A DNA stretch of 12,087 nt. It comes from Lachnospiraceae bacterium. GTDB lineage: Bacteria; Bacillota; Clostridia; Lachnospirales; Lachnospiraceae. Below are positions 7,745 through 12,087 of the stretch, in pieces. The notes under the pieces are model-generated. The model was not told where the DNA came from and made no database searches. It saw nothing but the letters and a program-made list of their open reading frames with translations. Each line of letters starts with the position of its first letter. The stretch's first letter is position 1. Location of the stretch: the NCBI GenBank assembly GCA_024691145.1, contig JAILNW010000387.1, forward strand, positions 1 to 12,087. The letters run 5' to 3'. A program made the position numbers and the translations under genes.

Positions 7745-8995
7745 ATGATTACACAAAGACCAAAAGGAACACAGGATTGGTACGGAAAGAATATGCACAT
7801 TCGTACTGTAATCGAGAAAAAGGCAAGGGAGTTATGTAAAAGATACAATATCCATGAAGTAATTACACCTGTATTTGAACACACTGTTCTTTTTCAGAGA
7901 GGTGTAGGTGAAACTACTGATGTTGTACAGAAGGAAATGTATACATTTAATGACAAGGGTGACAGAAGCATTACTCTTAAGCCTGAAGGTACAGCAGGTG
8001 CCATGAGAGCTTATCTTGAGAACAATATGTATGCTGAAAGCCAGCCTACTAAACTTTTTTATGTAACACCAGCATTCAGATATGAGCAGCCACAGAGCGG
8101 AAGATTAAGACAGCACCACCAGTTTGGTGTAGAGTTTGTAGGTTCTAAGAGTCCACTTGCAGAGGTTGAGATTATAACACTTCTTAACACATTTATTAAT
8201 GACCTTGGACTAAAGGATGCCAAGCTTCATATCAACAGTATAGGCTGTGCAAACTGCAGAAAGACATACAATAATGCACTTCTTGATTTCCTTAAAAAGC
8301 ATGAGTCAGAGTTATGTGAAACATGCAGAGAGAGAATGCAGAAGAATCCTCTTAGAGTTATAGACTGTAAAGTGCCATCTTGTAAGGAAATTGTTGAAAA
8401 GGCACCTAGAACAATAGAGTATCTTGATGAGGAATGTAAGGAACATTTTGAAGAACTTCAGAGTCTTCTTACTGCACTTAATATTCCATTTGAAATTGAT
8501 ACAGGTATAGTAAGAGGTCTTGATTATTATACAAAGACTGTATTTGAGTTTGTTAATTCAGAAGGTTTCACTTTATGTGGAGGCGGAAGATATGACGGAC
8601 TTATTCATGAGATAGATGAGAAACAGGATATTCCTTCAGTAGGATTTGGTATCGGACTTGAAAGAATTCTCTATTTCCTTGAAAAAGAAGGAGTAGAGCT
8701 TGAGAAGGAGCCTGATATTGATCTTTATGTTGGTATTCTTGGAAAAGAAGCCAAGATTGAAGCATACAAGATAGTTAAGAAGTTAAGAGATGCTGGTCTT
8801 GTTGTAGAAACTGACTATATGGACAGAAGTGTTAAGGCTCAGATGAAATATGCCAATAAGATTGGTGCATTAAAGACTATTATTATTGGTGAAAATGAAA
8901 TTAAAGAGGACAAGGTTACTATTAAGGATATGGCTAATCATGAACAGACAGAGGTTAAATTATCTGATATAGTTAATGTTATGTTGAATAATTAA
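7745..8995 (+). CDS. hisS: histidine--tRNA ligase
   Basis: HisRS is a cytoplasmic class II synthetase that charges tRNA-His. The 416-residue protein has LKPEGTAGAMRAY at 78-90, the motif 2 arginine region RYEQPQSGRLRQHHQFGVE at 112-130, the histidine-specific GLDYYTKTVFEF at 258-269, CGGGRYDGL at 278-286, motif 3 GFGIGLERIL at 300-309, and an anticodon-binding domain from about 325. Six cysteines (168, 171, 191, 194, 208, 213) in the inserted domain form CxxC-type pairs that could hold a zinc; this pattern occurs in many Firmicutes HisRS. ATG 7745 follows GAGG (7734-7737) by seven bases. Only 30 nt separate it from the HD-GYP gene, so there is no room for a T-box leader and it probably depends on the operon transcript. 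Confidence 0.96.
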   Translation: MITQRPKGTQDWYGKNMHIRTVIEKKARELCKRYNIHEVITPVFEHTVLFQRGVGETTDVVQKEMYTFNDKGDRSITLKPEGTAGAMRAYLENNMYAESQPTKLFYVTPAFRYEQPQSGRLRQHHQFGVEFVGSKSPLAEVEIITLLNTFINDLGLKDAKLHINSIGCANCRKTYNNALLDFLKKHESELCETCRERMQKNPLRVIDCKVPSCKEIVEKAPRTIEYLDEECKEHFEELQSLLTALNIPFEIDTGIVRGLDYYTKTVFEFVNSEGFTLCGGGRYDGLIHEIDEKQDIPSVGFGIGLERILYFLEKEGVELEKEPDIDLYVGILGKEAKIEAYKIVKKLRDAGLVVETDYMDRSVKAQMKYANKIGALKTIIIGENEIKEDKVTIKDMANHEQTEVKLSDIVNVMLNN

Positions 8996-9007
8996 TTTAA
9001 ATATGAT
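8979..9007 (+). promoter_or_regulatory. weak candidate promoter before aspS
   Basis: TATGAT at 9002-9007, followed by AAAAT, is a five-of-six match to the -10 consensus. TTATGT at 8979-8984, 17 nt upstream, is a poor -35. The 58-nt hisS-aspS gap is the widest inside the operon and is extremely AT-rich. An extra start site here is plausible but not demonstrated, and AT-rich sequence produces such matches by chance. Confidence 0.25.
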
Positions 9008-9053
9008 AAAATTGTCTTTGGTAAATTTATATTATTTTTAAGGATGTGAAGAT

Positions 9054-10820
9054 ATGATACAATCAAGAACTCATAATTGTAATGAGTTAAGAATAGATAA
9101 TGCAGGGGAGAAAGTTACACTTGCAGGCTGGTATGAGAATATCAGAAAAGTAAGTAAGAACCTTGGATTTTTAGTTCTCAGGGACTTTTATGGTACAACT
9201 CAGGTTGTTATTGAAAATGAAGAGATGATGGAAGTTATTGATAGTATTAATAACGAATCAACTATCAAGGTTACAGGTGTTGTCAGAGAAAGATCAAGCA
9301 AGAACAAAGAGCTTCCAACAGGTGAGATTGAAGTTGTTCCAGAGAGCATTGAAGTTTTAGGAAAATGTTCTTACAATGCTTTGCCATTTGAGATTAATCA
9401 GTCAACTGAGGCTGATGAGAATACAAGACTTAAGTACAGATATCTTGATCTTAGAAATCCTAAGGTTAAGGAGAAGATTGTTCTTAGAAGCAAGATTGTT
9501 GCTGAACTTAGACAGCGTATGACAGAGCTTGATTTTATGGAGATAACAACTCCTATACTTACTTGCTCATCTCCTGAGGGTGCAAGAGATTACCTTGTTC
9601 CTTCAAGAAATCACCCTGGAAAGTTTTATGCACTTCCACAGGCTCCACAGCAGTTTAAGCAGATTCTTATGACTGCTGGATTTGACAGATATTTCCAGAT
9701 AGCTCCATGTTTCAGAGACGAGGATGCGAGAGCTGACCGTTCTCCTGGAGAATTTTATCAGTTAGATATGGAGATGGCTTTTGCTACTCAGGAAGATGTA
9801 TTTGATATAGTTGAGAAGGTACTTCCTCCAGTATTTGAAAAGTATGGTGTATATAAGACAGCTTCTAAGACTCCATTTAAGAGAATTAAGTATCTTGAAT
9901 CTATGGATATATATGGAACAGATAAGCCAGATCTTAGGATTGACCTTGTACTTACAGATGCTACAGAGGTTCTTAGTGGATGCGGATTTGGTCCATTTGA
10001 AGGAAATGTTGTTAAGGCTATAGTAGTAGATGAGTTTAAGGCTACTAGAAAAGTTATAGATAAGATTTGTGCTGATGTTGAGGTTACTTCAGGCAACAAG
10101 GCTTTCTGGTTCAGACTTGATGAGAATGGAGAGTTTGTTGGCGGTATATCTAAGTTCCTTGTTAATATTAAGGATCAGGTTATTAAGGCACTTAATCTTA
10201 AACCAGGTGATTTTGTTGGTTTAACAGCTGGAAAGAAACTTGCTGCTCAGAAGACTGCAGGTGTTCTTAGAAGATTACTTGGACAGGCAAGTGAGAAGCA
10301 TATGAAGAAGGACTGCTATGAGTTCTGCTGGATAGTGGATTTCCCTATGTACGAGATAGGTGAAGAGTCTGGAGAATTAGAGTTCTGTCATAATCCATTC
10401 TCTATGCCACAGGGCGGTATGGAAGCACTTGAGACTATGGAGCCTCTTGATATTCTTGCATATCAGTATGACCTTGTATGTAATGGTGTTGAGTTATCTT
10501 CAGGTGCTGTTAGAAATCACAACCCTGAGATTATGATTAAAGCATTTAACATGGTAGGACTTGGTGAAGAGGATGTTAAAGCTAAGTTCCCTGCTATGTA
10601 CAATGCATTCTGTTATGGTGCACCACCACATGCAGGTATTGCTCCTGGTGTTGACCGTATGATTATGCTTATTACAGGAGAAGAAAGTATAAGAGAGATT
10701 ATACCATTCCCTATGAATAAGAATGCTATGGACGTTATGATGGGTGCTCCTGCAACTGTTGAACAGAAGCAGCTTGATGATGTACATATTAAGATTGTTG
10801 AAGAGAAGAAAGAAGACTAA
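9054..10820 (+). CDS. aspS: aspartate--tRNA ligase
   Basis: AspRS charges tRNA-Asp; this 588-residue class II enzyme is of bacterial size. It has an N-terminal anticodon-binding OB-fold (1-105), GARDYLVPSR at 176-185, QAPQQFKQIL at 196-205, motif 2 from FRDEDARADRSPGEFYQLD at 220-238, the bacterial GAD insert around 300-420, and motif 3 GAPPHAGIAPGVDRM at 522-536. Motif 2 reads ADRSPGEFYQLD rather than the ADRQPEFTQID of E. coli and Bacillus, and the OB-fold lacks the usual RRRD run. It therefore belongs to a distinct AspRS subtype that I recall from other Lachnospiraceae and alphaproteobacteria. Whether it also charges tRNA-Asn cannot be read here. ATG 9054 follows AAGGA (9040-9044). A 41-nt relic of codons near residue 345-358 lies downstream at 11980-12020. 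Confidence 0.96.
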   Translation: MIQSRTHNCNELRIDNAGEKVTLAGWYENIRKVSKNLGFLVLRDFYGTTQVVIENEEMMEVIDSINNESTIKVTGVVRERSSKNKELPTGEIEVVPESIEVLGKCSYNALPFEINQSTEADENTRLKYRYLDLRNPKVKEKIVLRSKIVAELRQRMTELDFMEITTPILTCSSPEGARDYLVPSRNHPGKFYALPQAPQQFKQILMTAGFDRYFQIAPCFRDEDARADRSPGEFYQLDMEMAFATQEDVFDIVEKVLPPVFEKYGVYKTASKTPFKRIKYLESMDIYGTDKPDLRIDLVLTDATEVLSGCGFGPFEGNVVKAIVVDEFKATRKVIDKICADVEVTSGNKAFWFRLDENGEFVGGISKFLVNIKDQVIKALNLKPGDFVGLTAGKKLAAQKTAGVLRRLLGQASEKHMKKDCYEFCWIVDFPMYEIGEESGELEFCHNPFSMPQGGMEALETMEPLDILAYQYDLVCNGVELSSGAVRNHNPEIMIKAFNMVGLGEEDVKAKFPAMYNAFCYGAPPHAGIAPGVDRMIMLITGEESIREIIPFPMNKNAMDVMMGAPATVEQKQLDDVHIKIVEEKKED

Positions 10821-10842
10821 TACTGAAAAAAGGGGATAAGAC

Positions 10843-11121
10843 GTGAGTACTGTTACTTTGATTTATATAGTTGTTCTTGTTGTTATGAGTATTGTAGGTT
10901 TCGCTTCTATGGGAATCGATAAGAATAAAGCAAAGAATAACAAGTGGAGAACTAAAGAAGCTACTTTGTTTTTGTTTGCTTTGCTTGGAGGCGGAATTGG
11001 AAGCACTCTTGGCATGAAGGTATTCAGACACAAGACTAAACACTGGTATTTTGTAATTGGTATGCCAGCTATTATGGTTGTACAGATTGCACTTTTAATT
11101 TATATGTTTATAAAGTTTTAG
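10843..11121 (+). CDS. small DUF1294 family membrane protein
   Basis: The 92-residue protein has three predicted membrane segments (about 4-21, 42-58 and 69-89) and the family's recognisable pattern: GIDK at 24-27, WRTKEATLF at 35-43, GGGIGS at 49-54, and FRHKTKHWYF at 61-70. DUF1294 proteins are widespread small integral membrane proteins of unknown function, sometimes fused to a cold-shock domain; no such domain is present. It starts at GTG 10843, seven bases after AGGGG (10831-10835), only 22 nt after aspS, so it is probably the last gene of the operon. A strong hairpin follows its stop. No function can be proposed from context, since its neighbours are soluble housekeeping enzymes. Confidence 0.85.
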   Translation: MSTVTLIYIVVLVVMSIVGFASMGIDKNKAKNNKWRTKEATLFLFALLGGGIGSTLGMKVFRHKTKHWYFVIGMPAIMVVQIALLIYMFIKF

Positions 11122-11127
11122 AAACAG

Positions 11128-11151
11128 AGAGTCAGGAAGAATCCTGACTCT
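11128..11151 (+). terminator. hairpin terminator at the end of the recJ-DUF1294 operon
   Basis: Arms 11128-11137 (AGAGTCAGGA) and 11142-11151 (TCCTGACTCT) are perfectly complementary over 10 bp around the tetraloop AGAA, with one further G-T pair possible. The hairpin starts six bases after the DUF1294 stop. The following TTGGTTTATA is only a weak U-tract, so termination could be incomplete. Position and stem strength make a Rho-independent terminator the best reading. Confidence 0.7.
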
Positions 11152-11174
11152 TGGTTTATATAGTAAGAATTCTT

Positions 11175-11194
11175 TGTATATGTAGATATATACA
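11175..11194. repeat. short inverted repeat in the 11122-11237 gap
   Basis: TGTATAT at 11175-11181 and ATATACA at 11188-11194 are 7-bp complements around GTAGAT. It could be an operator or weak hairpin in front of the M50 gene, but the arms are almost pure A/T and such repeats arise easily by chance. I found no convincing -35/-10 pair with proper spacing in this gap, so how the M50 gene is transcribed is unclear; read-through from the operon is possible. Confidence 0.25.
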
Positions 11195-11237
11195 GTGTAA
11201 GAAAGCTGAATGTACTTGAGTTAAAGGAGAAATGCAA

Positions 11238-11972
11238 ATGGAAGTTATAATGTTGGTAGGAAGAGTAATAATATACTGGATAATAGGTTTTTTCTTATTA
11301 TCTTTGGCTCATGAATTGGGACATGTTGTTTGTGGTTTGATACATGGCTGGAAACTAAGTATGCTGGTTGTGGGACCATTTAAAATATACAGAGAAACTC
11401 CTGATTCAAAAATTAAAATTGGAATAGAAAAAAATGTGATGCTATGGGGCGGTGTAGGAGGAACATTTCCTAAAGAAAATGATGATAATAATATTAAAGT
11501 CTGGGGAAAAATCTTACTTGCTGGACCAATTGTTTCTATAGTTGTGGGAACAATTGCAGGAGCTTTATGTGTATTTCATCATAGTTTGTTTTTGTTAATG
11601 ATTTGTGCAATGTCATTTGGGATGGGACTTATTTGCTTAATACCATCTAAAATGAAAACAGGAATTACATATACTGATGGAACAAGATATAAACGTCTTA
11701 AAAGTGGTGGAAATGAAGCTCTTGAGGAAGAAGCATTGTTTATGCTGGTTGAGTTTTCTTTATTTGCAAAAGAAGAGGATTTGTATCCTGAAAAAATAAT
11801 CAATCCTCTTGTGAACTCTAAGGAGCCTGAATTTAAGTATTATGGATATTATTGTTTATATCATAATGCAAAGATTAATGGGGATGATGAGGAAAAAGAA
11901 AAACAGTGTATCAATATGGAGCAGATAAAGGATAAAGTTCCTAAAATAATAATTGAAGACTGTAAATTATAG
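11238..11972 (+). CDS. M50 family membrane metallopeptidase (site-2-protease-like)
   Basis: Intramembrane zinc protease of 244 residues. The first membrane helix (about 4-24) leads into HELGH at 25-29, the HExxH zinc motif. AGP at 95-97 opens a further hydrophobic stretch (about 92-138), and IPSKMKTGITYTDG at 135-148 corresponds to the second M50 motif, in which the Asp of the DG pair (D147) is the third zinc ligand. Residues from about 155 on are hydrophilic and helical, rich in Glu, Lys and Tyr. There is no PDZ or CBS domain. Such short M50 proteins occur near peptide-signalling and bacteriocin genes, but no peptide gene is seen here, so the substrate is unknown. ATG 11238 is preferred over ATG 11232 because AAAGGAG (11223-11229) lies eight bases from it and only two from the other. 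It lies outside the upstream operon, beyond the hairpin. Confidence 0.82.
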   Translation: MEVIMLVGRVIIYWIIGFFLLSLAHELGHVVCGLIHGWKLSMLVVGPFKIYRETPDSKIKIGIEKNVMLWGGVGGTFPKENDDNNIKVWGKILLAGPIVSIVVGTIAGALCVFHHSLFLLMICAMSFGMGLICLIPSKMKTGITYTDGTRYKRLKSGGNEALEEEALFMLVEFSLFAKEEDLYPEKIINPLVNSKEPEFKYYGYYCLYHNAKINGDDEEKEKQCINMEQIKDKVPKIIIEDCKL

Positions 11973-11979
11973 TTGTTAA

Positions 11980-12020
11980 ATTTCAGACAACAAGGCTTTC
12001 TAGTTCAGATTTGATGAAAA
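11980..12020 (+). pseudogene. decayed fragment of aspS
   Basis: These 41 bases align without gaps to aspS positions 10086-10126 with 36 identities. In the aspS-equivalent frame they read I-S-D-N-K-A-F-stop-F-R-F-D-E-K against T-S-G-N-K-A-F-W-F-R-L-D-E-N of AspRS. The tryptophan codon TGG has become TAG, and a TAA sits immediately upstream in frame. All five differences are transitions that turn a G or C of aspS into A or T, as expected for drift of an unused copy in an AT-biased genome. Similarity fades on both sides. It lies in the same orientation as aspS, 1.9 kb downstream, seven bases after the M50 stop. An origin in an old partial duplication or illegitimate recombination is inferred. 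Confidence 0.75.
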
Positions 12021-12070
12021 GATTTAGGATATAATTGCAATGAGTAAACGTAAGTCAATCAGGAGGAAAT

Positions 12071-12087
12071 ATGATTATTCAAGACAA
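12071..12087 (+). CDS. start of a further gene (3' truncated by the window)
   Basis: A perfect AGGAGG at 12061-12066 stands four bases before ATG 12071, which reads MIIQD up to the window edge. A second reading is open to the end: ATG 12040, with a weaker AGGA at 12027-12030, gives MSKRKSIRRKYDYSRQ, in which the AGGAGG would merely be two arginine codons. The strong ribosome site favours 12071, but its spacing is short, so the choice is not settled. No family can be assigned from so few residues. Confidence 0.45.

Noticed and set aside
11152..11222. Promoter for the M50 gene
   Set aside because: TTGGTT, TTGTAT, TATAGT and TATACA occur, but no pair has both good matches and 16-18 nt spacing.
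1..12087. CRISPR array, transposase, integrase, toxin-antitoxin pair, tRNA or rRNA
   Set aside because: No regularly spaced repeats, recombinase motifs, toxin-antitoxin-like gene pairs or tRNA-like cloverleaf segments were seen; almost all sequence is explained by housekeeping genes.

Overview
The window is AT-rich, gene-dense and entirely plus-strand. It looks like a low-GC Gram-positive chromosome, most likely a clostridium of the Lachnospiraceae type. This is inferred from the A/T-rich codon use, the purine-rich AGGAGG-like ribosome sites, the TTG and GTG starts, and the gene order recJ - apt - rel - (metallo-hydrolase, hemZ) - hisS - aspS. That order is a Firmicutes arrangement; in Bacillus the corresponding block is recJ-apt-relA-dtd-lytH-hisS-aspS. 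I cannot name a species.

Layout. Positions 1-186 hold the last 61 codons of an unrecognised gene. A candidate sigma-A promoter (146-174) and a long near-perfect inverted repeat (187-238) follow. Eight genes then run closely packed: recJ (TTG start), apt (GTG start, shorter than the longest reading), rel, a metallo-beta-lactamase-fold hydrolase, hemZ, a stand-alone HD-GYP phosphodiesterase gene, hisS and aspS. A small DUF1294 membrane protein comes last. The first two neighbours of hemZ overlap it. No gap in the block exceeds 60 nt, and the block ends at a clear hairpin (11128-11151). It is probably one long transcription unit, possibly boosted by an internal promoter before aspS.

How the genes work together. 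RecJ acts in DNA repair, Apt salvages adenine to AMP, and Rel makes and degrades (p)ppGpp. HisS and AspS charge tRNAs, so uncharged product from either is the kind of signal Rel reads. The HD-GYP protein adds a likely cyclic-dinucleotide phosphodiesterase to an operon that already makes a nucleotide alarmone. There is no dtd gene between rel and hisS and no room for a T-box before hisS or aspS.

The last kilobase is different in character. It holds a short M50 (site-2-protease-like) membrane metallopeptidase, then a 41-nt decayed copy of an internal piece of aspS (36/41 identical, with an in-frame stop), then the start of another gene cut by the window edge. The aspS relic is the most unexpected thing in the window. 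I saw no CRISPR array, transposase, tRNA, rRNA or obvious defence system.
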